Origin: Lojkania enalia
Taxonomy: Eukaryota > Ascomycota > Dothideomycetes > Pleosporales
Assembly: GCA_010094045.1 (NCBI GenBank)
Contig: ML986587.1
Span: forward strand, 186,001-250,000
Direction: 5' to 3'
Length of the DNA stretch: 64,000 nucleotides
Part shown: positions 47,157 through 59,138 of the stretch, in pieces
Numbering within the stretch: the stretch's first letter is position 1
How the letters are laid out: each line of letters starts with the position of its first letter
Made by a program: the position numbers and the translations under genes
The notes under the pieces: model-generated
Database searches by the model: none
What the model saw: the letters and a program-made list of their open reading frames with translations, nothing else
What the model was told of the DNA's origin: nothing

Positions 47157-47183
47157 ATGCTTTGCCATCTGTCTATGGTCTGA
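47157..47183 (+). promoter_or_regulatory. uORF in the NoxA leader
   Basis: ATG CTT TGC CAT CTG TCT ATG GTC TGA, eight codons with a second in-frame ATG, ends 43 nt before the NoxA start at 47227. Whether it is in the mRNA depends on the unseen transcription start. Confidence 0.5.
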
Positions 47184-47226
47184 AGGGTTTCATTATTATC
47201 GATTATTCGTGTAGACCATAATCGCC

Positions 47227-49037
47227 ATGAGTGGAGGACAGCTTGAATTGAAACGGCTATTCACGCCACGGAAGATCATCTTCTACATCTTGTTCTGGGG
47301 TTTCCATTGGGCGATATTTGCTATAGGATGGTAAGTGTGACCTTTGATTTTTTAAACTACTTTTTCGTTTGCATGTCTGCTAACAAGACTGTAGGTGGAA
47401 ACAGTACGCAGAAGTGCGTCTAGCAGCACTTAACGCTCTGCAGTTTTCCGTCTGGGTCTCTCGAGGAGCCGGCCTAGTGTTGAGTGTCGACACCATGGTA
47501 ATCCTTCTGCCCATGTGCAGGAATATCTTGCGAGTTATTCGCCCCAAGGTCAGATGGCTACCTCTCGACGAGTCAATCTGGTTCCACCGACAAGTTGCTT
47601 ATGCCATGTTGGTGTTTACAATTATACATACCGCTGCCCATTATGTCAAGTAAGCAAAGATTCACGTGGAAGGTATAACGCGTCTAACTTTAGCAGTTTC
47701 TACAATGTCGAGGTGACCCAGGTTCGTCCTCAGATTGCTCTGCAGATCCACTACACTGAGGCGGGTGGCATTACTGGGCATATTATGCTTCTCTGCATGC
47801 TTCTGATCTACACTACGGCTCACCACAGGATCCGACAACAATCTTTTGAAACCTTCTGGTATACTCACCACCTCTTCATTCCGTTCTTGCTCGGCATGTA
47901 CACCCACGCTACCAGCTGCTTCGTCCGTGATACCGTTGAGCCTATCTCTCCTTTCGCCGGCAAGGACTTCTGGGACCACTGCATCGGTTATGAAGGTTGG
48001 CGATGGGAATTGTTCGGTGGCGGTTTCTACTTGATAGAACGTCTCTACCGCGAAATCCGAGCCAGGAGACAAACCCAGATTGTCAAGGTCGTTCGTCATC
48101 CATATGGTCAGTATTCAATTCCTTGCATCTACCAGCACAAGGCTAATAAGCTACAGATGCTGTAGAGATTCAATTCACTAAGCCCAGCATGAAGTACAAG
48201 GCTGGTCAATGGCTCTTCCTCAACTGCCCGGAAGTCAGCTACTACCAGTGGCATCCCTTCACCATCACTTCTTGCCCATACGATCCTTATATCTCCGTCC
48301 ATGTCCGCCAGGTCGGTGACTTCACTCGTGCCCTTGCCGATGCTCTCGGAGCCGGTCAATCGCAGTCCAAGCTTTATGACGAACTCGACCCAATGGGCAT
48401 GTATGAGATTGCTCTTCAGCACGGCCAAAAGATGCCTGCTCTCCGAATCGATGGTCCTTATGGAGCTCCTGCCGAAGATGTCTTCGAAAACGAAATTGCC
48501 GTGCTCATTGGTACTGGTATTGGTGTTACGCCATGGGCATCGATTCTGAAATCCATCTACCACCTTCGTTTGAGCCCTAACCCACCCAAGCGACTCCGCC
48601 GTGTAGAATTCATCTGGGTCTGCAAAGACACCAACTCATTTGAGTGGTTCCAAACCCTCCTCTCATCTCTTGAGACTCAATCTCTAGGCGGTACGGGCGA
48701 GGACCAATTCTTGCGCATCCACACCTTCCTCACCCAGAAGGTCGACGTCAACACCGCCAACAACATTGTCCTCAACTCCGTTGGAACCGACAAGGATCCC
48801 TTGACAGAACTCAAGTCTCGAACCAACTTTGGCCGTCCTGATTTCAACCGTCTTCTCTGCGGAATGCGTGACGGTATCCTCGACAGGACGTATATGAGCG
48901 GTCTGGAGAGTACGTTGAGGACTGACGTAGGAGTGTATTTCTGCGGTCCCAATGTAGCGGCTCGGGATATCAAGAAGGCTTGCAAGTCTGCGACATGCCA
49001 GGAGGTCAACTTCAAGTTCTGGAAGGAGCATTTCTAA
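47227..49037 (+). CDS. noxA: NADPH oxidase NoxA (Nox1) catalytic subunit
   Basis: Exons 47227..47330, 47395..47649, 47697..48106, 48157..49037; 549 residues. A gp91phox-type enzyme that passes electrons from NADPH via FAD and two haems to oxygen, making superoxide. In filamentous ascomycetes NoxA controls fruiting-body formation, hyphal fusion and pathogenicity. Six membrane helices occupy about residues 10-230. Haem histidines occur in FHRQVAYAMLVFTIIHTAAH and in YTHHLFIPFLLGMYTH. The FAD motif is YQWHPFTITS; NADPH sites are LIGTGIGVTPWASILKS and EFIWVCKD; the tail is VNFKFWKEHF. There is no N-terminal extension as in NoxB and no EF-hands as in NoxC. Introns of 64, 47 and 50 nt carry GCTAAC/TCTAAC/GCTAAT branch sites. 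Confidence 0.96.
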
Positions 49038-52000
49038 ACACTTCATCTCCAATCACAGCAATGGGAATATATGGGCAGTATCAATATCATCAACGTTAAA
49101 TAAAATGCAGTAAATCATCATGTATGACAGTGTGAGGAGGAGGGTGATGCGTTAACAGCCGAGTTGTGCATGTGCAGGGGTGCGGATATCCGGCCGGCGT
49201 GCTACCTTTTTTCAATTGGAAATATCAACATCTTTTTGGTCTTTTTATATTTGGCATTCTTGCAGTTTCGAGGGTTTTCTCCTTATGATATCACGCTTAT
49301 GGCGCATCTGTAAACTGAGTACCCCAAGCGTTAGAAATACTAGCTTCTCTTAGTCAATTCGATGACAACTGCTTGGTAGAATGAAATCTCGTCTGCTCGC
49401 TTGAGTGTGTAATTGTTTGAGCCTTCATTTCAATTGCAGACCACGAGGACCGGTTTGTAACGCGCCAGGGATTGTGTTACAACTGTGAGTGCCGAGAACC
49501 GGCTAAGCCAAGAATCTGCGAGACGCTATTCCGGCCCTTGGCTCTTGGCTAGGCGATTCGATGCCTGTCGAGGCTCTGCTATGCAAATGTGAGGCACGCA
49601 CAGAGCCTCGTCTCCCGCGCCTTCACACGTTTGGGTTCCTCCGAACTGATGACGCTTGGGGCTCGGAAACTCCTCGGAAAAGATTTAGAGGGGAGAGTCG
49701 GATGCTGAGGGATCCGGGTATCGAATCACGGGGCGCTTTGAGGCCGGGGGGTTGTGAGGATTGAAGGTGGTGAAGCTAGGTGGCTAGTGAGTGGGTGTTG
49801 TTGCTACATTGAATTGTCTACCGAGCGAGGCTTGCCTCCTTCGCCCCCTAATTGCTGTTCGGAAGCAATTACCATAGTATAGCCCACAATTACTAGGGGA
49901 ATCCTCTCGGGCGTTGTTATTTGCCACATGGCACGCCAGCCTCGTCTTCCGAACGACGTTTATACTTTTAAGTTACCCGAATCCATCAATCCCAAATCCA
50001 TCCACGTCCAAAAAAGCTACTTTATCGCATGGTGGGATTATTCGAACGTAGCTTTTGCTTCCCACGTAATATTTCCCTCGGTGCTATACAATCCAGCACA
50101 CTTGCTTGGCTAAAATTTCCCTATATTCCACTTCACTTGCAACACTACAAAGACAAGCAATTGCAAGTCGCCAAGTCATCACCACAGCCCCGCAGCCCCG
50201 CAGCCACCAACTCATCAACATCGCCGCATTCTCACGTACATACCCAGCGGGCCTTGCCTCCCTCCCTAGCTTCCGTCGCACAAGCGCGGCGAAGCCGAAC
50301 ATGCTCGCCCATGCCCATGACAACCCGGGAACGTGAATACGTGCTGATTTGTTGCATGCGGCGTAGTCGTTGTCTGCATATGGATCACGAACTTGGGTCC
50401 TCGCTTACACATGCATGTGGATGGAAGTGGATAGGGTAAGTAGAGGTGAGGACTACGCCTCATGCGAACAGCTTGCGAATATAGATGTGGAGCTGAGGGG
50501 GCGGCTGACGGCACGGTGCAGCGGATGAGTGAAGGGGAATAGTGGCTGTAGCGAGTAGGTGATATGTGTAGATATGTGGCGAGGTTTGTATTGGTGAGCT
50601 CTGTCTAGAGTCTATGTCCATGTCAGCTATGTTTCATGTCCCAGACAACGATAGCCGAAAGACAGGCGTGTGCACGTAGGATTCGGGGGGCGAGAGTATC
50701 TCGTGTCTTGTTTGTAGGAAGCGCTAATCGGAAACACCGCAGGCTATCTTGTAGACAACATCCGTCAACCGCGTGGCGACTCTCACAACTTAGCCTTACA
50801 ATGCACGTCCACACGGGAGACATTCGCATGTAAAATGGATTTCTCTGTCTCATTTTTTTTCAATGAGAAGATCTAGTGATACTTAGATATTGTTGGAAAG
50901 CGCTAACTGAAGCAAGTATAGGCATCTCTCATCCAACCCACGAGGCGGCGCGTACTCAAACCTCCGGCCGCTCCAGCTTGATGACTGCTTGTACAACTAG
51001 AAATGGAATTTCCTATCCATCTGTTTTGTCTTATCGATTGGATGGCTGTGTTTTAGTAAATGCAATGAGGCAATTCCCAGCATCCGCCCGACAGGGCTGT
51101 GTTCTACAATTAGCTACCTGGACGTGAACCGGATCCCAGGTCCAACAATCCTACACAACCGGATACCAGTCTAGTGAAATTCCTCCTTTTCGAAATTGAA
51201 TGCGGTCATCCTTCTCGGAACAACGCAGCTTTCACACGAGGCAAAGACCTCTCCATCCAAGCATCAATCTACTGCTTACCGCTATACTAAAACTCCGCAT
51301 CTTCACCTATCTAATCGCCAGTCTGATACTGTTACACCCGGGCAACTCACTTGAATCCTCTCTTCCAGAACTTACCACCCGCTCCTTTTGCGATAGGCTA
51401 ATACTTTGCATCCACTTTCTTGGAAGTTCTCTCCAGCCAGCAGCTCAGTGACGAATTTCACCCAGCTAGCTACTCCGCTAGCTACTCCGCACAATTGATA
51501 CATACCAACACCTCCATCTACTCACTGCACCCCCTCCTAATCCCGCGAGAACCACCCGACAAGGCAGCACAAACCTTGCTCAATTAAACACTCCATACAT
51601 GTAGCACAATCGAAACACTAACTACCTAACAAACAAACGACGTACAGAACCACCCAACCCCCACCCACCAAAATGCTCCACATATCCTGACGCAGCAAAC
51701 CCAAACATAAAAACAAACCAAAGCCAGAGCTCTAAATCTATCTCCTCACCATCAAACAGCCCTTCAAGCACTACCTGTACCAGGCCTCAGCCAGCCAACC
51801 AATCTTCCTGTTCAAACATATCCTTCCAGCAGTAGCCGCCGCCGTCTCCCGCGTCCGGTAGCTGAAAAGACAATCCTAGTGCATATCGATTCGCAGCAGC
51901 TCGTACCAGCGCGTGCATAACCAACCTGTTGTATCTATGAATAGAAACAGAAACAGACTCAGATCCATCGGCATGAATGAATGAATGGATATGCAATAGG

Positions 52001-52462
52001 AATGTGTGACAGACAGGAGGTGTGAGCGAGGGGTCTGGCTGGCGCTTATGAAGGCTGCATCATGGCCTGCATGATATGATGTGGTGTGATGAATACGCTG
52101 CACTGAGAGCCGCGGTTGGAGTTCGTTGGCGGGGATGAGTGAGAGGTTGTAGATTCTGCGATGTAGGGAGCACTGCCAGTTGATGGGTTTTTGGGGGCGA
52201 GGTGGAGGTCGCGGAGGATCTGTGGAACTGGCTAAGGCATTTTAATTTACTTTGGTGTGTGTGCGTGTCGTTTATTTGCTTGCCTGCCTTGCCTCAGGAG
52301 TACGCAAACCTACGACAATTTTCTGTACTGCGGGTTTCTTATATCTATACGAAAAGTATGCTATCGAAATTTCGCAGGATATATTATCCTGTCCTCTATT
52401 GCTCTCTGTCTAATAAGTCTATAATACAATCAATATATACGCCTTCTTCGGGCGTATCTGCG

Positions 52463-52488
52463 TTTTTTTTTTTTTTTTGGGGGGGGGG
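52463..52488. repeat. T16G10 homopolymer junction
   Basis: Sixteen T directly followed by ten G on the plus strand. Confidence 0.95.
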
Positions 52489-53362
52489 TTGGAGTTTACG
52501 GGGGCCAATTAAAAGTTGAATTTAATCTACAATGTGTTCCTACTTCTATATCCAAAATAAGAGAAAAATCGTACTAAAGGCTAGATTCAGACCCACAGCA
52601 TTCTCTAAGACTTAGTAACAACGGGAATATTATGGTGGTATTTAGATGTAGCGCTGCTAGAGCACTTCACCTCGGCGAAATTCCTTTGGTGCTAGATTGG
52701 TGAGTTTAGGGGAAAGAGGTGATATTGTATCGATGATATGATGGCCCGATTTGAGTCACCAATACAGCAAACGGAAATGTCCTTGACACGAAGCTGATAA
52801 GGCGTAGAAGGTTGTTCGGCAGGATGAACACTACAATTACAGCTCCTAGCAAATGACCAACCAAGGCGTGTATCTGACTAGTAAATTAGAAGAAGAAAAA
52901 AAAAAAACAACAGGGTTAGCTATGTCATTGAATACCTAACTGTCTAGTCATTTTCAAACGAATATCTTATATGTTAACTCTAGCGGTCTTTCCCTCGCTT
53001 TGACTAGGAAAAATTCAGCTAAGACACCGACCTCTAGCTGATCGATTGCCCATCACATGCTACACTCCTTTACACTACTATATAGTCTTCAGCGTCGCTG
53101 GGAGTCTATTGATACTCTTCATCCGCACTTATCACAGCGCTGAGATAATTCACGCAGAGTCGTTTACGGAGTTACTGGTATATGTAGAATAGGAAGCGAT
53201 TCTACGAGCGACTCTGTCTAATATGAGCTATCTTAGCGCTGAGAGACGTGTGGAAGAATATCGTGAGTTCCGGGATGGTGGAGCGCCGTCGGATAAGTGG
53301 CGTTCAGTATAGTAAATTGAATAGTTGACTGCACTGGCTTGAACAAGAGTTAAAATGTGGTT

Positions 53363-53383
53363 AAAAAAAAAAAAAAAAAAAAA
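53363..53383. repeat. A21 homopolymer
   Basis: Twenty-one consecutive A, 425 bp downstream of the LysRS stop codon, which is on the opposite strand. Confidence 0.95.
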
Positions 53384-53807
53384 GATCTATAGAAATTCTA
53401 TACTATACACCCAAAACTCTAGTTTAGTTTTAGTTGGTGTATTACTAGCTATTTACGGGGTATTTAAAGAATTAAAAGACTAGCCAAAGCGGGGACTGCA
53501 AAGATTATGGCTATCAGAACCATAGTAGATAAGTAGATACTTTACGCACACCGTCCCGCCACCATCGGCCTGATTCGATACTAGACTCCGTTTTGCTTTT
53601 CTTTTGCTTCGTTCTAAGCTTCTGCATGGCCTGGAGTTTGCTTCTATTTCTAGGATAGGCTATGTGCAATGCTGCTAAACACTATGTACGATACAAAATA
53701 ATGGAAAGAACACTCAAGACCAGGCACCAACACAAACTTTGAAAGACCACTAATGGATTAATCATCTTATTTATTGTACAGAAAACTCTTATTGGCACAG
53801 TGGTATT

Positions 53808-55628
53808 TCACTTCGTCTTCGATATTGACACAACATTCCTCAGCGTGCCAAAAGGCAGCACGTCTGCAATCCTCTTCTTATTCGCAAACAGCATGACCAG
53901 CCTATCCAAACCACAACCCCATCCGCCAGTCGGAGGCATACCCCACTCCAGGGCTTCCAGATAGCTTTCATCGACCGCACGGTCACTCTCGGAGTGGTAT
54001 TCAAGCTGCTGTATAAACTTCCTGCGCTGCTCAAAGGGAGAATTTTCCTCCTCGTAAGCGTTCACGTACTCACGGCCGTTTATGAAAAGTTCGATGCGTG
54101 CAGCAACCCTTTGACCGGAGCGCTCGTCTACAAAAGACTTGGAAAGCGGTGATAGTGCTTCTGGGTGGTGGGTGATAAAGGTTGGGTTCTTGCATAGAGG
54201 CTCAATGTACATTTCAGCTAGGGTGTCTAGCAAGCGTGGAAGGTTAGCATTGGGTGGGGGGATGATTTGAAGCTCCTCGAACAAGGCTAGGAGCCCAGCT
54301 AGCGCATTGTCTGAGGAAAGATCTGGGAGCTTTCGCCCGCATTCATGCTCGACAGTCGCTATAAACGGGAGCTGCGTGAAAGGCCCACCAAAATTAATGC
54401 CTTCCGGGGCAGTAAGCGATGGAAAGTAAGTTGGTCTTAACGCTTCAACGGCAGTGTGAAGGCCGCCGATCAGCCCCTCCGTCGTCTCTATCAAAGTGGG
54501 TAGAGTAGCTCCAACTTCATAGAATTCGCATATCGAGAACTCCGGATTGTGTGTGTTGTCGACGCCCTCGTTTCGAAAGACACGACCAATCTCAAAGAGT
54601 CTGTCTTGACCACCGATGATGAGCCGCTTTAGGTTGAGCTCAGGCGCTATCCTGAGCCTGAGACGCATGTTCGACATCTCGTTCGCTATCGTCTCGAAAG
54701 GTCGAGCAATGGCGCCGCCGGCTTCGACATCGAACATGGGAGTCTCGACTTCTAGGAACCCACTCTGCAAGAATGAGTTCCGAATGTAGTCGTATATTAG
54801 CGCTCGGAGTCGGAGTACGTCGCCAGGCTCGTTGTTCGTAAGCTGATGTATGTGAGGCCGTCGAGCTAATGTCTCCGCATTCTCGACTTTCTCGGGGACG
54901 TGGTGTAGGCAAGGCGCAAGCATATGAGGAACTTCGGCCGCGAGAATGGAGAGTTGGCCAGTCGATGTGCGTGTTGGGTTTCCTTTCACAGCTATGAATT
55001 ATTAGCAGGAGAGCAAGCAGCTAGAGCATATGGCATACAAATCCAATCACCGACTCGAACGACTTGCTTGAAGCTCTTGAAGCTTTCTGTGATGGCGCTT
55101 TCATCACCGCTGAGCTTCTTTAATTCAACCATCGCCTGGAGCCGCTGCGTATCTCGCTCAATGTCGATGAACATTAGCTTGGAGCCAAGCAACCGAACAG
55201 ACCGGACCCTTCCTGACATAATTAGCTGCCGTTTCTTATCATAAGGTCACAATTGGCATACCAAACACCACCACTAGATCGGACTGTGCTTCATTTATTG
55301 CATCGTACTTTGAGTTGAAGTCGCGAATCGTGAGAGTCTCTACACCAACAGAGTGCACCAATTGAGGGTGATAATTGCTAATTGGCTTCACCTTACGCAG
55401 CTGATCAAGCCGCTTTTGCTTCTCGACATCGTGAGGGCCGGTATATGCATCGTTTGAAGTAGACTTTCCATGTGCTGATTCAATTGCTGCCGGCGTGGAT
55501 GAGCCTGTTCCAAGGACTATGGACCTCCGCTGGACTGCACAGTAAACCCGGGCATGCTCAGGGTTCGATAGGGGCCGGAAGCTCCTTGAAAGATATGGGC
55601 GGAGGAACTGGAGCGTGGGTCTACTCAT
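53808..55628 (-). CDS. MSK1: Mitochondrial lysyl-tRNA synthetase
   Basis: Exons: complement(53808..54991, 55039..55212, 55262..55628), 574 residues. Class II synthetase charging mitochondrial tRNA-Lys. The N-terminus is Arg-rich and lacks acids (MSRPTLQFLRPYLSRSFRPL), fitting a mitochondrial presequence. The OB-fold anticodon domain includes GRVRSVRLLGSKLMFIDIE. Motif 1 region is FLEVETPMFDVEAGGAIARP, motif 2 is RLFEIGRVFRNEGVDNTHNPEF, and motif 3 is GGWGCGLDRLVMLFA. The Lys-pocket signature HNPEFSICEFYE is present. Introns of 49 and 47 nt join VVFG to RVRSV and DWI to SVKGNPTRTS. The start of the U1 snRNA gene lies 392 bp away in divergent orientation. Confidence 0.94.
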
Positions 55629-55967
55629 ACTTGCATTGGTCAGCTGAGGCTACGTGAGAGCAATTGAAAATCCGCAGAGTTGTCATGCATCAGTGGTAGT
55701 GACGAAAAGTGTGAAATCAGGCGCCCGAGGGGGCGTCATTCGCAACGGTTCTTAGGTTGATCATCACCGCAGTCAATTGATGTAGTGAAAGAGAGTAATA
55801 GCATACCTGCTCCCCCGTGTTGCCTCCCTCGATTGAATGAAGGCGCTCTTGACCGCTTTGGTGGAAGGCAACAAAGCTCCTGCTCGGACCGCCGAAATTT
55901 CGCTAGCGCATTCCAAGGCTGCTAGCGCCATCACGTGCTGGTCCTAGCGCTTTGACAGCCCCAGGTG

Positions 55968-55975
55968 TATATAAA
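55968..55975 (+). promoter_or_regulatory. TATA box of the U1 snRNA gene
   Basis: TATATAAA, followed by a nearly pure CT tract to 56020. The predicted RNA 5' end at 56021 lies 46 bp after the element. Confidence 0.75.
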
Positions 55976-56020
55976 CCTCTTCTCCCCTCCGTCTCTTCCC
56001 TTCCTTTTCTCTTCTTTTTC

Positions 56021-56165
56021 ATACTTACCTTGTGGGGGTCCCCGTGATCAAGAAGACGGGCGACCAATCAGGATTTCCTGCATTGCACAGCGCGGAGAGG
56101 TCTTGGTTTGAATCTCCTTCGGGGGCTTCACCCGCGCAATTTTTGCTGGCTCGCCTTCGGCACTC
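56021..56165 (+). ncRNA. U1 spliceosomal snRNA
   Basis: The predicted RNA begins ATACTTACCT, the invariant U1 5' end that pairs with 5' splice sites. Stem-loop I follows (CCCGT/ACGGG, 56041-56060) with a 10-nt loop GATCAAGAAG, one base from the canonical U1-70K site GATCACGAAG. Stem-loop II carries ATTGCAC (56082-56088), the U1A-type loop. Stem-loop III (56110-56129) is capped by TTCG. The Sm site AATTTTTG is at 56138-56145 and a short 3' stem follows. Order and spacing match U1. The 3' end is approximate. The introns in this window mostly start GTAAGT/GTATGT, which this 5' end would recognise. Confidence 0.9.
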
Positions 56166-57088
56166 TTCATTGATTCCATTGCATCGTGCGATGGGTTGAG
56201 GAAGAAGCTCTATCCGAGACATAGTGGAGAGGGAAGCAGCGATTTCGGTGAAGGGAGGAGCCGTGACGTGTTTCGAACTTCCGTGTCAACAAACAGATGC
56301 ACACTGACTTCAATGTGCCCATAGCAGAATGCGCGCCCCACCTCGGTAACAAATTTCGTTCTGCGTGTCGCCTGCATCCAAGTAGACGCTGTCAAGTAGT
56401 TTAAGGGCGTTTGACGTCAACTCAACTCTCCCTCGTCATTTGGCCGATGGCGGCGGCGGCGGCACGAATCTCCACGCTCAGAGGGGTCTCTAATTCAAGC
56501 TCATGGACTGTCATCCCTTCAAACCATCACAGTACTCATTCATCTAATACATAAGTGCTCTGGACCTGCGCTTTCCTGTATGCTTCGGTCCGTCTACTTA
56601 CACAAATTGTTTGTTTGGCTGCGGCACTGACCAAGCTCTCCTGCCAAGCTGCCAGCAGTCTTTGCGTCAACGCCATGTCACAATTCGATGCCCGCAAAAT
56701 GCAATCTCCGCAACAATGCCATAGCCCGCGGATGGCAAAATTCGATGGCCAGGCCCATGTCGCACAAACATGCCGACCTTCCACACCCGCACTTTCCGCT
56801 CATTGTGAACCAGTCATGACGTCGTTCCTTCTCTATATGGCCGATATAGCAATGGTCCATTCTACTGGACGAGTAAGATGATGCGCTCTGCTGTCTACGC
56901 TCGTTCGGTAGATGTTAGGTTTCTCGATAATGGAGCTATGTCATTATTTCCTTTGAGTGCAGAAAACTGAGCCGTTTCCTACCGTGCTTTGTATACTGTT
57001 CTCCAACTTATTCTATCAAATTAACTCTACATATTGTGGCACCCTCTTACAATAAACCGTTTACGGAGACCATATAATATAACCTAGC

Positions 57089-58566
57089 ATGGCAATGTCA
57101 CAAGCAGCTCTGAAGACCGAGCAAGCCATCGGCCATGGCGACAATGCTACAACTGCACAGGACATTACAAATCCGTCAAACTACCCCGAGGCGGCAGACC
57201 ACTCAGACAAAATGAAAGCGCTCGCGTGGATGGGCAAGAACAAGGTCGAAATTGTTGAGGCGCCGAAGCCTAAGATCGTGGAGCCGCGAGACGTCATCGT
57301 AAAAGTAACCGGGTCAACAGTCTGCGGTTCAGACCTACATCTACTACATGGCACAGTCGTCGAATTGCAGGAAGGCGATATCCTGGGCCACGAATTCTGC
57401 GGCGTGGTAGACGAAGTCGGCCCAGAAGTTAGTAGATTCAAGAAAGGGTAAAACAGCTCCAACTATACACCTCGAGCTTTCCAAGCTCCTCCAAATAGTA
57501 ACAACCTAATGTTTACATGTTTGTAGTCAACGCGTCGTGGCCTCTTTCCAAATCGCCTGTGGCTCCTGTTACTACTGCAAGCAGAAGCTCTCCTCCCAAT
57601 GTGAGAAAACAAATTCAAACACCATCGAAAACGCGATGTACGGCGGCCGGACAGCAGGCATGTTCGGCTATTCCCACTTCACTGGCGGCTTCGCTGGCGG
57701 ACAGGCCGAATACACGCGCGTGCCTTACGGTGACGTAAATCTACTCCCTCTCCCGGATAACGTTCCGGATGAGAAGGGATTATATCTGAGTGATGTGCTT
57801 GCTACAAGCTGGCATGCGGTTGTCGACACGGGAGTTAAGAAGGGCGACGTTGTCGCTATCTGGGGCGCAGGACCTATTGGACAGATGGCTGCGGACTTCA
57901 GCTTGATAAACGGCGCCTCGCGAGTGATTATAATTGACCAGAACTGGCGCCTTGAGTATGTTAAGAAGAAGTATCCAAACATCAACACACTCGACTTCTC
58001 GGCACTCAGGAGAGGCGAGTCGGTGACTAGCAAGCTAAAAGAGATGACGAATAATCGCGGGCCCGACATTAGTATTGAGTGTGCGGCTGGCGAGTATGCG
58101 AAGGGCTGGGCGCATTATTTTGAGATGTTGTTGGGCTTGGAGACGGATACTAGTGAGTTGATCAATGAGATGATTACTAGTACAAGGAATTTTGGATCTT
58201 GCGGCATTACCGGTGTTTATGTTGGCTTCGTAGGTTTTGCGTCAACTTCCTCGCGCTTCCATCTCCATTTAGACTAATGTGCTATAGACTAACCACTTCA
58301 ACATCGGCTCGCTAATGGAACGCGGTATCCGTCTCATTGGCAACGGTCAAGCGCCCGTTCACAAGTACTGGGAGTCCCTGCTTGCTATGATTCAGGAGGG
58401 TAAGATAGACCCGCTGAAGATGGTTTCACATCGTGTGCGTTTAGAGGATCTTGGTAAGGTATATTATAAGTTTGAGAATAAGGAGGATGAGATGCAAAAG
58501 GTGTTTGTCCAGACAAGGTTCTCGCAGCCTGCGGCACAGGGTAGTCCGAGTTTGACGACGTACTAA
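57089..58566 (+). CDS. Zinc-dependent alcohol dehydrogenase, formaldehyde-dehydrogenase-like
   Basis: Exons 57089..57447, 57527..58229, 58288..58566; 446 residues. Medium-chain dehydrogenase with the glutathione-independent FDH layout. Catalytic zinc ligands are in STVCGSDLHLLHG and ILGHEFCGVV. Structural zinc cysteines are IACGSCYYCKQKLSSQC. MFGYSHFTGGFAGGQAEYTR and DVLATSWHAV are typical of this subfamily. The Rossmann motif is VAIWGAGPIGQMAADFS. Its N-terminal 40 residues are a non-conserved extension. Introns of 79 and 58 nt join FKKG to QRVVASF and VYVGF to TNHFNIGSLMERG. The substrate is not determined by sequence. It converges with the FRG1-like gene. Confidence 0.9.
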
Positions 58567-59138
58567 GGGACTTTGAGACGTAGGTAGTTGTAGGTTGTTA
58601 TCCTAGGATGGTGATGGGTTGACAAACTGAAAACATCGCAAATGATAGCAGTATTGAGTATGTGGACACGGAATTATCATTTTTCATAGTATCAGTTTCA
58701 CTAAGCTATCTTTTAAATCGTGATTGCATTCTCTGCTAGACTGCGGATGCCCACTAGAGGCATAGAGTGAATAAGATCTTATACAGAATATTGGATGCAC
58801 GTTAATACAACCATCTCAACGAGTTCATTCTCGCACTGACTAGTACATAAGACTCTGAAGGCACGCTGACCTTAACCAAAATCTGATAGGAAAGGCCTAC
58901 GCGGACTATTATCCGTTCTGGTAGGTCGCATCCGAAGTGGGATCTTTCGCATGCCCCGCCGCGCAAATACGCAATTCAATATTTTCGCTTGAGTAGACTG
59001 CCGCGTAACCCAGTACGTACGCTGAAGCTCTTCGAGACTCTGTGCGGTGATAAGATGAGTCAGGTAGTATCCACGCATCCCGAAACACAAGTGTTGCAGA
59101 TCGGAATTCGCCGACGCATCAGCAACTACGACATCTCC
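58567..59138. other. Convergent 3' region
   Basis: 572 bp between the zinc dehydrogenase (+) and the FRG1-like gene (-); nothing recognised. Confidence 0.55.

Larger units (their letters stand above)
43279..47226. other. 3.9-kb region without recognised genes
   Basis: Rather GC-rich around 43.6-44.6 and 45.5-46.1 kb. Many overlapping short ORFs on both strands have no family motif. It holds the 26-bp inverted repeat (44611-44768), a third related copy (44872-44897) and an ATGCTGGG-type triplet near 43798-43820. The right end is the NoxA promoter and CT-rich leader. Confidence 0.5.
49038..53807. other. 4.8-kb gene-poor region between convergent genes
   Basis: No gene recognised. The right part (52.2-53.8 kb) is AT-rich with T16G10, A12 and A21 tracts. 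A 14-bp tandem containing GCTAGCTACTCC is at about 51466-51490. A hydrophobic 56-codon frame with an acceptor-like upstream tract lies at 52706-52873 (-). No transposase or reverse-transcriptase motif was seen, so an old decayed element remains only a possibility. Confidence 0.5.
55629..57088. other. Intergenic region holding the U1 snRNA gene
   Basis: Apart from the U1 gene and its TATA box, I see a GGC trinucleotide run near 56449-56463 and the promoter of the zinc alcohol dehydrogenase. Protein-like ORFs here overlap the RNA gene or lack motifs. Confidence 0.6.

Noticed and set aside
56025..56222. 65-codon minus-strand ORF
   Set aside because: It lies over the U1 snRNA gene and is its antisense shadow.
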